Source: Beroe forskalii (Eukaryota > Ctenophora > Nuda > Beroida > Beroidae). Taken from it: a DNA stretch of 64,000 nucleotides. The notes below the pieces were generated by a model. The model searched no databases, had not been told where the DNA came from, and saw nothing but the letters and a program-made list of their open reading frames with translations. The DNA lies in the NCBI GenBank assembly GCA_011033025.1, contig WFMF01000016.1, forward strand, positions 372,001 through 436,000, written 5' to 3'. Positions 22,690 to 34,540 of the stretch are shown in pieces (position 1 is the stretch's first letter; every line of letters starts with the position of its first letter). Both the position numbers and the translations under genes were made by a program.

Positions 22690-25440
22690 ATCTTGAAGCT
22701 TTCAAGGGAATTCAGTTGTGAGGACGGCTGGTAAAGTATTCCAAAGCTGAGCGGCTTTTACACCAAATGAACTGTCATAGTCACTACGAACAGATAGCTG
22801 GGCTTTTGGTGTTGATCTTTGGGATAGTTGCCTTGACCCCAAGCCGAGGATGGTCCTTGAACTGCATTTGTACATCGTTTGGGGCATGTCTGTTGATCAT
22901 CTTCCATACTTGGATGATGCAGTATCTCTCTCGCCGGCGCTGAAGTGACATCAATTTGAGCTTCTTAAGTCGGTCCCAATAGCTCATGTCTGATAATCCA
23001 GATATTTTACGGACAAAGCATCGCTGAACATTTTCGAGCTTCTGAATGTCTGATATCTTAACAGGATTCCAAACAGGGCAACAGTATTCGAGTCTGGAAC
23101 GAACCATAGACTTATATAGAGTGAGCATGACAACAGGAGATCGATCAGCGAAGGCACTGAGAACCCAGGATGCCATTTTACGGGCACCTTGTGTAATTTG
23201 TTCGATATGGGGTGACCATGATCTATCACTTGAAACAAGGACTCCCAGATCCCTGACCGTCTCTTTCAGTTCTATAACGTCCTTTTGGCGTTTTGTACTG
23301 GAAATTCTCCAAATAGAATGGGAGCTGCCTTAAATAGTAAGAACTATTATGGATAGTTTAGGAGCTGAAACTTGTCTTCATGAAGCTCCATGTTGTTGAT
23401 GGTTGACCAATCAATAACACTACAAAGGTCTTCTTGTATGCGAGTGGTGCTTTCTATCCCAACGACTTGAGATATAAGCTTGGTGTCGTCAGCAAAGCAC
23501 AGTCCTTTACAGTTTTTAAGAGTAGGAATAAGGTCATTTATGTAAAGGAGGAACAGTATAGGCCCCAAAACTGTACCTTGTGGCACGCCACTGATCACCC
23601 GTTGGGCCGATGACAGAGCCCCTTCCACCTGAACAGTCTGAGTGCGGTTAGTGAGGAACTGTTCGATCCAGGACAATACCTTTCCCCCGATGCCATAACG
23701 CTTCAGTTTCTCGAGCAAGACTTGGTGGTCGACTTTATCAAAAGCCTTGAGTAGTCCAGGTATATGACATCTACTTCATCATTGCTATTGAGACAGCTGT
23801 AGATGAATTCTATGACTAAGCAGCTGGGTCAGGCAACTGCGCTTTTCCTGAACCCATGCTGGTTGTTGCTTATCAAATTTGCCTCTTCAAGATAGGTAAC
23901 AAGCTTATCTCTGATTATTCGTTCGAAAGTTTTGATAACGTGTGATGTAAGGGAGACAGGCCGATAATTCGCGGGGTCAGTGCGATCACCTTTCTTGTAG
24001 ACTGGTGTTATAAATTGAGACTTGAGCTCAGAAGGGATGACTCCATTGGCAAGGGAATGTGACCAGTATGTGTAACGGGGCAGATAGTTCGTCTCTGCAG
24101 GAGCTAAGGATTCTTGCAGGAATGTCGTCGTCTGGGCATGCCGAATAAGGGTCAAGTTCTTTGAGGGCAGAGATTATGTCTTCTTTTGAGAAGCTAAAGT
24201 CAAGGAAGGAACTACTCATCCCTTGAGGAAGCCCATTTGATTGTAGGCATTCATTGATGTTGGCTTTGGCAGGGTCACTGAAAACTTTCTGATATTGAGA
24301 TTGAAGAATTTCTGCTTTGGTTTTCGGATCACTTATGAGTTCGTTTGGGGATTTACGAAGCACTGGGATTGTAGATTTGGTCTTTTGGAACCGTTTGGCA
24401 TAAGAGAAGAAGTATTTCGGGTTACTTCTGATGGTTTGGACGGCTTTCTCCTCTCTACGGGTTAAATTTTTCAATATTTCTTTCTGGATGTCATAGACAA
24501 GGAGGTTAACTTCTTTGGTTAGATTGGGGAGTAAACGTGACATAGGGTTCCTTTCCTGTAGAGCACGTATTCTGGAATTGAGCTTTCTCCTTTTTCTCTT
24601 CATGCCTGTAACAACACTGGTTTGTCTGCGCTGTGTATGAGAGTTACTTAATGCTTTGTTTGATGGGGAACAAAGTAGAGTGATTTGTAGTACAGTGAGC
24701 TTCATCAGTTCAAGGTATTGCTCAGGATTACAGTCACAAATTATCCACAGATCTTCCCATTCCACATCTTTGAATGCTTCTTTCATAGCACCAAAGTCAG
24801 CGTTATGGTAGTCTGCTGCTCGAAAGGAGTGAGGGTCCCGGCTCTCGGTCGGGGAATCCTGGGTCAAACCAAGCATGTCATAGCCAAGTAGGGCTTGAAC
24901 CAGAGAGTGGTCAGACAGGATGGTAGGCTTTACTCTGACTTCTGCTACGTAACGTGGCGCGTTAGTAAAAGCAAGGTCAAGTGTGTTATCACCTCTGGTA
25001 GGCTCGGTAACAATTTGAGAAAGTTGGTTTCTATCCATGAAATCGAAAAGATCGGCCACAGAGTCTGAATTATAGGATAGTGGCATCTTCCAGTCTATTT
25101 CGGGGAAGTTGAAGTCCCCAAGGACATATAGATCTGGCATTCTGTGCTTGTCTGAGAGACGGTCAATTAAATCTTGGAGGTGACAAAGCATTGCAGAAAA
25201 GGCTGTCGGATTTGCATCTGGGGGCCTATATATTGCAGCAATAACAGTATGGCTTGCTTCGAGATAACAACATACCATATTGTTCTGTTGGTCTTTATAC
25301 TGAGAAACCTCTTTGACGAGTAGCTGATCATGGAGGTAAAGAAGACAACCTCCACCAACTTGAAGCACACAACTTCCTTCAACCCTCACACCTACAAGGG
25401 ATGACTTGCTCCATTGTGGGTTAAGTGAGCAAACACTCAC
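22690..25440 (-). mobile_element. CR1/jockey-type non-LTR retrotransposon, 5'-truncated and frameshifted
   Basis: On the minus strand the long frame 25440-24028 holds an exonuclease-endonuclease-phosphatase domain (AAIYRPPDAN, VLGDFNFPEIDW, LSDHSLV) followed by a linker and the start of the reverse transcriptase (YSACPDDDIPARIL). The frame shifts near 24100, near 23800 and between 23350 and 23176. Further pieces hold VYKKGDRTDPANYRPVSLTS, SGVPQGTVLGPILFLLYIND, the catalytic FADDTKL, and the C-terminal LEYCCPVWNP and LWNTLPAVL segments typical of CR1/jockey elements. The N-terminus of the endonuclease is missing. It lies directly downstream of the last visible ADAM exon, in the opposite orientation. 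Confidence 0.92.
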
Positions 25441-26141
25441 TCTTACACTTGTAAAACCGCATTACTTTTGCAGTTTGTAATCTCACATATCCCAATCGTA
25501 CCTTAAACTCCCCTCCCCCTCAGATTTTACTCATAATCTTATTATCTGAACCCAAGCCTTTAATTTACTAATTTACACATAACTTTCGATGCTAGCACAC
25601 GTACCTACATGCAGTTATTTTCTTCAATATTTTAATGATTGATTTTATGTGTACGCCAATGTTCATTGTTGAGCAAATTCAATTACTGAATAAAACCGGT
25701 GTGTAAGAAAATACGTGTCATATTTCAAACTAAGTCAGTAAACACTAAACAGTACACTCGCATATCAATATCATGTAAGTAGTGAAAGTATTGGCAGGAA
25801 AAACTTGATATCGTAATTTGAATTCCTAGGTGAAGCTAGATACGAAGAAACTCTCTTAGTAACGTGCAGTTATTAAGATAATTATTCCATTTCTCCAAAA
25901 ATTGATAGACAGGTACTTTTTACCATAATGAAGGCCAAATCATGATTTGATAACAGTTCCGCATTTGGTGGTGCATTTCATCGTCCTTGATTAGATTCGG
26001 CATATGGAGAAAGTCTTGCACTCTTTATAACACAATGTTATATTTGAAAGACCAAGTCGAATTTAGGCCCGAGTTTACCAGGTCCCTATAAGACCACAAA
26101 ACTGCTAATTCTGTATGTTTTACGCGACGTGGGACAAAAAG
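25441..26141. other. Non-coding AT-rich spacer
   Basis: No open frame with family features, no splice-flanked coding exon and no tandem structure seen on either strand. Confidence 0.45.
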
Positions 26142-26619
26142 GTGGCAAAAAAGGGACAAAAGTCGCCTGAGGCGACGTGGGATTTTAAGGCCTCATATGT
26201 GCTTGATATGAGTTGTTATGGTTAGATATCGTGTTTAAGAGTTGCCAGGCCATCATAGGAGCCACGCCCAACCTTGAGCCACGCCCAAAATCCCATCTTT
26301 CCTGCCAATATGGTGGCAAAAGGGACAAGTGTGGACATGGAAATTTCAGCCGATAAATCACTCCAAATCATTTCATTTCGATCTTAAAAGTTAATTTAGG
26401 TTTCTAGACACTAAATCAACCATTCACAGCCCGTGGCCACGCCCAGATTCCACGCCCCATAAATGCGCGAAAAGTCGCTAGCTGGGTGGCAAAAAGGGAC
26501 AAAAAGTCGCCTGAGGCGACGTGGGATTTTAAGGCCTCAAATGTGCTTGGATATGAGTTGTTATGGTTAGATATCATGTTTAAGAGTTGCCAGGCCATCA
26601 TAGGAGCCACGCCCAACCT
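26142..26619. repeat. Direct duplication of a ~138-bp segment
   Basis: 26142-26276 and 26484-26619 match almost base for base (GTCGCCTGAGGCGACGTGGG, then AGTTGCCAGGCCATCATAGG). The segment includes the perfect palindrome GTCGCCTGAGGCGAC. Spacing is about 343 bp. Further short copies of CCACGCCCAA lie between. Confidence 0.85.
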
Positions 26620-28560
26620 AAATCTTTTAAAATTTTTTCCCCCTTTTTGCCTTTTGAATTTCAGTTTTTTTAAATTTTCCGCCATTTGTTGAATTGGCTT
26701 GGTTTCGCAGTTTGGTATTTTACTAATCAAAACACCTACCTGTTATAAAACCCCCAACTCCCAAATTTTTATTTGTTTATTGACGATTTATCATTTGGGG
26801 AGAGTTTGACAGGGGACGGATGGTCTGATCAAACTGTCAAAATATTTTTATAACCGACAGCCCCAGATTAAAAAATTTGGGGTGAGAAGATTTATGAAAT
26901 AAAGAGAGGAGGGGAAATTTTAGACTGATATTAGGGAGGATTATCCGGCCACTTTCCGTTACAGTAGTTATAAAATCTGGACCGTCCATAAAATCCCCTA
27001 TTTCCCTTAAACACGATCTCCAACCCCTTTTGTTTTTTGTAAGACAAAAGGCGTTGCGTGGAAAAAAGATATGGTTCGAAAAAACCTTCAAAAAAATTAA
27101 GTTCTGTTAAAAGCCCTTTTGAATATTATTCTGTTAGAAAAGTGTAAAAGTAAAATTTGAGTTTCTTGGCATGATTACATGATGACGGTAAAAAAAGAAT
27201 TTTAATTAATTTCCCCCAAAACCTTCACCACGATTTGGAAGGAAATCCTAAATCATGGGGATAAGATATGCCCAAGTGACACAGCCTTTACCAAGGGTGG
27301 GGGTCTCCAGAAAGGACCCAAGTTTTTCCCCATGATATAATCCCTTTCCCCAACGGCTTCCTACCTAAATTTAAAAATATTTTTTTCCAAAAATTTTTGA
27401 AAAAAAATGAATGTTCTTTTTTATGAATAAATGAATGAAACAACCCAGTTGCAGTAAACTTTATTCAAAAGTAATTTAAGGTCACTGTGACGGCATAAGA
27501 AAATACTTTGGGTGAAATTTTTATAAATTTTTTAACGGTTACTTGGGGGGTTTTTCTTAACTCTGGAACTAGCAGCCTTAAGGTCATAAAATAGAGTTCC
27601 AAGCAGAATAAAAATTTAAAATAAAAAAAAATTTCATGGAACTTCCGGGGTTTTGAAACTAATGGACCTCTATTTTTAAAAGGCTTGAAATTTCCTCGTT
27701 TTTTTCACAAGAGGGGTAATAGGTTAAAAAAGGGGTATATTAAAAAGGGTTTGGTGTTCCCCAATGGGGAAAAAAGGAAAAAAACGAACTGCAGTGGAAG
27801 AAGAAGTAGGGAGGGGTGCTAATGGGAAACCCCTGGGGAAGACAAGTTTTTGCCACCCGAATTTGATCTCCTTTTTTGTGATGAGGGCTGGATTTGTTGA
27901 TGAGACTTTCTGTCCCTGCCATCCACAAACATCAGTTCTGTGACGTATTCCCGATTTTTCTGATGGTTTTGACGGTTCGTGTCAAAAAATCACAAAGGTG
28001 TGGGAGTTTCCCAAAATTCAGTTAAAAGGGAAATTTCCAATTGGATCGAGGATGGGGGGCCCCTTTTTTAATGAAGGTCTCTAAAGTCCCAAACATGGTT
28101 TTCAAGAAAAGGATTTTTTAAAAAAATTTAAAAATGGGGGAAAGTTTATCTTTGTCGCCCCGGGGATTTGTTGTTTGTTCCCTTTGCAGTTTGACTTTTT
28201 GGGAAGGAAATAAGGTATGAAAAGTAAAAGAAAATTAAAAAACTTAACCCCAAAAAACCAGATTCATGCTGAGAGGGTTTTCTGCTTCCCGGGGTTAAAA
28301 ATTTGCCATCTAACAAATACGTGTTTGGCATGAAATTTTCCCCAACCCGATAATAATGTTTTGGGGGGGAACCAATCTAATATCGTCACTTGTTTTAAAA
28401 ATAGTCATAAAAAACGAATCCCAAATCAATTAACTTTAGTCTTTGGGGCTGTCTTTCTTTTGAGTTTTGAAAGTGCAAAAAATCTTATTTTGGGAAAAAT
28501 ATTCAAATTTTCTCAAAGGCCAGATGGGGGAGTATTTAGCCTTAAAACTTAAAGTTCTTT
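26620..28560. other. Homopolymer-rich anomalous tract
   Basis: Beginning right after the second duplicate, the sequence is packed with runs of four to eight identical bases of all four kinds (for example GGGGGGCCCCTTTTTT near 28054). The texture differs from both flanks and returns to normal near 28560. No gene is recognisable. It resembles unpolished sequence or a gap filled from raw reads rather than a biological feature. Confidence 0.45.
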
Positions 28561-29089
28561 TTATAAACATGAAAGTAAAACATAAAAAGACATTTTTCCT
28601 CACTAATGGCTTGTGTTGGGGTTATGAAAGTTTGCAAATTTAATTAACGAGACTGTATGATGCCTCGGATGAAATGCATTGTACAAACCATTTTAATGAA
28701 GAGAGCAAAGATTTCATTCCAACCAAACTTGGCAGACAAAATATTGACTGTGTTGGGAATTTATGTAATGCCTACTGCAATAGAAACATTGCCCAGAGTT
28801 TCCTGGGAAAAACGTTATTAGGATGGTTTTGGAAGTTATGGTGGAAGTTCATCTAATCTGGCATCAATGCCAACTACAATTAAAGCAAAGTAAATTATAA
28901 TGAAAAAGGTCGAACAATCTCTAGCAAACAACATGCTTTTCCTGTAACATTATGGTGTGACCTTTGCCTATGCTTACCTGGTCAATATACTTATTTCAGC
29001 ACCACATGGACTGTTATCAAAGAAGCTGAATGGCTCAAGTACCAGCTGCTCGGCTATTGGGGGTGATCAACAGTTAGCCTGGAACCCAG

Positions 29090-29953
29090 GTCTGTCTGCA
29101 ATGACATCAATAAGTTTCTTTAGGATGTCAGTGTGACTGTAACATAAGCATACCGCCTGTATCAAGAAAAGGTACCCTGAAGATTCTACTGATTAGCTTT
29201 TCTAGTAGTCGGCATGGCAATTGCCATTGCTCTCATTCCTCTTATAGGATACTTTGAAGATTACTTTGTGAATGGTCTTTACCATGGATCAGAGAATAGG
29301 CTGTTTCTGGGTGCCCCAAACAAAGCTCATCACATAAATATTCTTGAAGCATATTATGGCAGGCTGAGAACAGATTCTTTGAGATGGGACCAAATCCGGC
29401 AACTGATTAATGACATGTTTTCGAAGGATTACAGAGTCCCTCACAATAAATTGGGGTTTATGGAAATGATGAGTTTGTATTTTCAAATACATGGTCACAT
29501 ATGACGACTAACATATTCTTGTGTGGGCTCTTCATGCTTTTGCTGATCGTTTGTTTTCGGTGATAGCCATTGCGTACATCAGAATAGAAAGAACGTCGAC
29601 AAATCAGCTCCTGCACTGTTGCAGATAAAGAAACCAGTAAAATACTCAGAAATCGAAGGAGAACCATCCAGAAGAAAGTTGCCATTATAATTATCACCAA
29701 TTTCATCACTTGGATACCCTTCATAACAATTTGTATATTGCACTCCACAAGGGTTCTGGATGCCAGTAGCTGGTACTCGACTTTTTCAATAGTCTTAAAT
29801 CCACTGAACTCAGTCATTAATCCTCTGATATTGAGCACCAATATTGTAGAAAAACTCGAGAGAGCTAAAGAATTGATCAGAAATCAACTGAAAAGAGCCC
29901 CAAAAGAAATGGCTGATGAAAACAAGGGCACTAAAAGGCTATCTAAAGGGTAA
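29090..29953 (+). pseudogene. Rhodopsin-family GPCR remnant, LGR/relaxin-receptor-like
   Basis: Pieces of a seven-helix receptor lie in order on the + strand in shifting frames. Around 29200: helix 4 (VGMAIAIALIPLIGYF) followed by a long second extracellular loop. Around 29456-29560: helix 5 (TTNIFLCGLFMLLLIVCF). Around 29565: SVIAIAYIRIERT. From 29640: basic loop, helix 6 (KKVAIIIITNFITWIPF) and helix 7 (VLNPLNSVINPLILS), where NPLIL stands for the NPxxY motif with the Tyr lost. Frame changes occur near 29203, 29455 (G4), 29560 (T4) and 29640. The helix 4-7 pattern, especially TNFITWIP, resembles leucine-rich-repeat GPCRs. Upstream ectodomain exons were not found. Decayed gene, or a gene with indel errors. 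Confidence 0.7.
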
Positions 29954-30472
29954 AACGCCAATCAATAAGAAATAAATATTATTATGAAAGAAATATTGTG
30001 CTCTAATGATCCTTTGTTGGAAGTTCTGGCTGTGTTTTTAACGAGGAATTATCAAAAAATGTGAGACATTCGTTCTATTGAAGTGTTGATGCTCGCATGA
30101 TAAATCCGAGCTATCAGATTGGTTGTAAGATGGTTATACTGTTAAGTTGATTTGGTAGCTGAGTCTTTTGAGAATTGTTCATATCGGCAATTTCTTTCGC
30201 CTTATTGTTGAGGCTTGAATAATCACAAATCAGCACTCATGATTTTACGATTGAACCATGGTGCATTGTGAGTAAAACTAATATGTCACTGCCCATCGCC
30301 TATATATAATTACCATCAGTGAAACCCGTCCTCTCGGACTGCATTTAGTATAATATCAAAATGAGAAGACCTGTGCTCACTATGCAATGTTCATGTGAAT
30401 CATGCTGCTTGTTAGCGTATATATGCAAATGATGTCAAACGTGACTGGATTGAATGAATTCCTATCTTCGTC

Positions 30473-32350
30473 ATGCTTGATTGGATACTGGGTGGGGTCG
30501 GAAAAGGTCATCAATATGGATTTAGGAAGAATCATTCAACAACTTATTTGACTCTTGATATGTTTGATAAAATATTTGACTATAAATCAAATGGCAACAC
30601 ACCAGCATTAATTTTCCTTGACATTAAGAAGGCATTTGACACAGTAGACCATAGTATACTTATCAGTAAACTTAAATTTTATGGTGTAGATGGAACTGTT
30701 ATTCTGTGGATCACAAACTATCTCAATAATCGAAAGCAAGCCACAAGATTTTTTTAGGTAAAGAAAGCAGCTTTCTCAGTATTAAATTTGAGGTTCCACA
30801 AGGTAGTTTACTTTGGACCACTCCTATTTAGTATCTATATCAATGACCTGGTGAATGCATGTAACTTGTCTCATCCATATCTGTTTGCTGATGATGGTGC
30901 ACTATTATTTGATAATATATGTCGCAAAAAGTTATCTCAGTGTAAGGATAGAAATGCTAACAATAATTAAGTGGTTAAGTGTCAACAAATTATCCCTTAA
31001 CATAGATAAAACAAAGATCTTAATTTTTGATAAAAAACCAACTTCTCTGTTAAAATAAGATTAAGTAATAATTATGCTATTAAAGAATGTAAGTGCTACA
31101 AATATCTCGGTTTGATGGTGGATAATCAACTTAAATTCGATATCCATATTGACTATATCAAGAAAAAAGATCCAGAAGAGGATTGGTGCTATGTACAGAG
31201 GAAGTAGTCTACTGCCTGTAAAATATAGGAAAATGTTTGCTAATTCCTTATGTTACCCCACTTTGATTATTTAGACACTATATATGGCCGTGAGCTCCAA
31301 AGACTAAGCTTCAAGAATTAGATATCCTATATATAAGAAAGTAGCTAAAATTGCCTTAGGTGTCGAAAAAACTGAAAGCAGCATAAACGTTTATAGAGAT
31401 ATGAAATGGCTCCCCCTACACTTAAGACGCCAAGTTCACTTATCATCCTATATGTTCAAAATACTAAATGGACATAGCCCATCTAACTTTATCTACAAAT
31501 TCAACTTCATATCTGGAGGAAGCAGGGATGGAGCCCAATGTAATCTTTATACTCCAAAATCAAAAAATCTGAAGAATTTTTATTACTTAGGTGCTAAGGC
31601 ATGGAATAGCATACCACTTGAACTAAGAAGTATTAGTGATCCAAAAGATTTTGGGAAAAAATACAAAACTCATCTATTGGACTCAGTAACTAGCGACTCT
31701 AACTATGCAGTGAACAATTCATTTGACCACATATATAAACCTAAGGTGTAGTGTCCTAAGGATCAAGTTATTTATTTGCTTTGGATACTAGCTCATACTA
31801 TAAATTTCTTATACCCCCTGAATAACAATGTTGCAGTTTCCTCTCAATTGACAGTAACTATTTTTATTATATGTTTTGTTGCTTGCCCCAGTATCACAAT
31901 AGGTACTGCCATTGATTTTAAATTTCTATTTTCTCATTCTTTACATTTTCATTTTAATGAATTTATTGTGCTGCTGAGGGACTTTTTAATTAAATTATTA
32001 CTTAAAATTATTTTGAATTGACCTGGGATTGTCACTAAAATGCAGCCTGACCTTGGTAAGTCAATAAAATACAGCTTTATGTTTCTGTAAATAAGTTAAA
32101 TACTCTTTTTATTTTATTCTTAACAGTATGCACTTTATTGAGAGTGTTATGAAATTAACTAACCAATTTATTTTCAGCATATTATTTGATATATTATAAT
32201 TATTTCCTTAATGGGTGGCCTTGTTAACAGTCTTGATGATTGACTAAGTGCTGTCCCTCAGCACAACCGAGACGTTCCTCTATATAAATTATTGAAAAAA
32301 TGTATATTGTAATTGTGCTGTAAAATTATATTCAAATTCAAAAATTCAAA
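30473..32350 (+). mobile_element. Decayed CR1/L2-like non-LTR retrotransposon
   Basis: Reverse-transcriptase pieces run in order through several frames: YGFRKNHSTTYLTLDMFDKI and FLDIKKAFDTVDHSIL (30530-30660), the shifted VPQG.../FGPLLFSIYINDLV and the catalytic YLFADDGALLF (30800-30910), WLSVNKLSLNIDKTKILIF (30970-31030), and a C-terminal segment WLPLHLRRQ...AKAWNSIPLELR (31410-31640). The 3' end fades into an AT-rich stretch ending with ATTCAAATTCAA-type repeats near 32330-32350, a typical tail for this group. 5'-truncated and non-functional. Confidence 0.88.
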
Positions 32351-32972
32351 CTATGGAAGTATGGAATCCACACGTAAAAAGTCTTGGTTTCATAATTAAC
32401 AACACTCATCATTTTAATGATCAAGTTATATATCACTCAAAAAGAAGTGTTTTCACACCCTCAGGAATCTGAGGAAAGTGAGAGGACTACTCCCAGAGAC
32501 TCATATGAAGTTAGCATGGTTTTATCATCTTGGACTATAATAATGATGCTCTATTATTTGGTGCTGATAGAAGATAATTAATACAGAATGCAATAAATTT
32601 TAAGATCATCACTGGGAAGTTTAAATAAGTAGATATGATAACAAGTGGACTTGATTTACTTGCATTGGCTCTGTATTAGGAAAAGAATCATTTTTACTTG
32701 CATTGTTAGCTTATAAAACAGTTGTAGGGATAGCTCTTTCTTATATACAGGACATGTTTATTGTTTAGGTATGCATTATGCACATTATGGTCATTGGTCA
32801 TGTTATTAGACTTTTAACCCCTTTTTCAAACTCAAAGTTTTGCAGTCGAGGTTTTTCTCATATTGTTCCAAAAGTTTTAAATAAACTGCATGTCACTGTA
32901 TCGTCTGATGATAATACGTATTACAAGGACTTAAGACTTACTTTTTCAGGCTTAGCCAAGTTATATCGCTAA
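32351..32972 (+). pseudogene. Second reverse-transcriptase remnant
   Basis: HVKSLGFIINNTHHFNDQV at about 32370-32430 and a C-terminal FSHIVPKVLNKLHVTVSS... segment at 32840-32970 are the late-palm/thumb and tail parts of a CR1-like reverse transcriptase, heavily decayed. It abuts the tail of the element at 30473-32350 and may be an older insertion target. Confidence 0.6.
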
Positions 32973-33044
32973 TTTTTTTTAAAGTTTTAAGGCATCACGA
33001 ATTTGTTAGTCATTTCAATATTTTTGGGTTCAAAATGTCGTCGA

Positions 33045-33245
33045 TACTAAAAGCAGGAACCATCCGGAACCACTGGAATCCACCCGAACCCATTAAATCC
33101 ATCCGAACCCACCTGATTAAGCCGCGAAACTTCCCGAACCAACCAGATACAACCAAACCCAACTGAAACCACCCGAAACCAACCGATCCCATCTGACCTC
33201 AACCAAACCAACCGGAAACTTCGGGTGGATTCCGGTGGTTTCCGG
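33045..33245. repeat. Degenerate ACC-rich repeat tract
   Basis: Irregular repetition of CCGAACCCA/CCGAAACC/AACCAAACC words, with an inverted match (GGTTTCCGGTTG) at the right edge. No gene. Confidence 0.6.
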
Positions 33246-34540
33246 TTGTTTCAGCTTTGAGTATCAACGTCAAAATGTTTCAGTAACTGCTTATAATTTA
33301 TCGCTTACCATAGGAAAATTAAGCTTTTTAAATTCAATTTTACAAAGGATTTAACATTGCTGAGTATAAGTTAAACTTTAAAGTATCGTTTTAAAAGTTC
33401 AAGTTTATTATTATTTCCCGAAAAAATCGCTCTTTAACATTTAAATCACACGAAAGTGTTTTATTCTCTTCTCACAGTATTGCGACAGAGAAACAGGCAA
33501 ACAGACGCACGAACATTCCGAAAGTTTGACAATACAAAGTATGCATTTAATTTTAGAATCTGAAGATTTCAGAGAAGTTAGACTGCCATTTAATTATGTT
33601 TTGATTATGGTATGAATAATATTACACCAACTGAATTCAAGACTTACAAATTGATAAATTTAAACTTGGCTGAAAATAATAAAATACATAATGTTTTGTT
33701 TGATATTGTTGAGACTGAAGTAGTGAAGTATGCGCTTTCAAGAACTTAAATTATCAACTTCACATCATGAATGAATACTGCAGGATAGAAAAAAGTCAGT
33801 AGGTACTTAGGTAATACAATAGTATACTAGTACATTGTCCTGATTTTTTCATGATCTAGAATGTCCCATTGATTTGAATAAAAACATTTGCTATGATCTG
33901 AAAATCGTTGCAGGTTGGAAAGATTGTTAATAACCAAATTTAAGTCCTCTTTAGAACGCTTTAAGTAGTTTGTACCTATAATACCTTAATAATCAGAACC
34001 TAGCAAGCTATTTAAATTGAGATGACGATTGTGATTTAGTATCTAACAAGGTAAGGATACACACAGTTCACGGGCGATGCATGACAATTTTCAATTAATA
34101 CTTGAACCACTACCACTGAAAGGTAATAGACTTCAGAACAAAATACATAACAAATCGTTATATGGAGAAGTATGACATAGTAGCTGCTCGCACGAGGACT
34201 GTCTCCAGAGAAGTTATACTATGTCACCATTTTCCACAGTGAGCCATGAAAGATATAAAGTGTGACTCTCAACAACAACCAATTTATTATGAAGTGCAAT
34301 GTGCAGAAAGCAGGATAGGTGTACGTCATAAAATACCGATCATTCATTTCGCATGCCTGATGCAGATTGAATTGGTACGTTATTATGTATCTTCTTGTCT
34401 ATGTTATTTTCTAAAAGCTGTGCCTTGACCAATGACTACGTCACGGTAACTTGATGATACTATCGTATAATACAATCAACAATGGCAAGGCTTATAATAG
34501 AATTTACGATGGTTCACATAAAGAAAATAAAACTCCCAAC
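33246..34540. other. Spacer left of the last identified PPP4R4 exon
   Basis: AT-rich, no recognised coding exon. The remaining 3' exons of the PPP4R4-like gene (about half of the usual protein) would be expected on the minus strand at or below this stretch, but I could not identify them. Confidence 0.4.

Noticed and set aside
28674-28856. 60-codon frame with several cysteines
   Set aside because: No recognisable spacing, no splice context, and no continuation; borders a low-quality tract.
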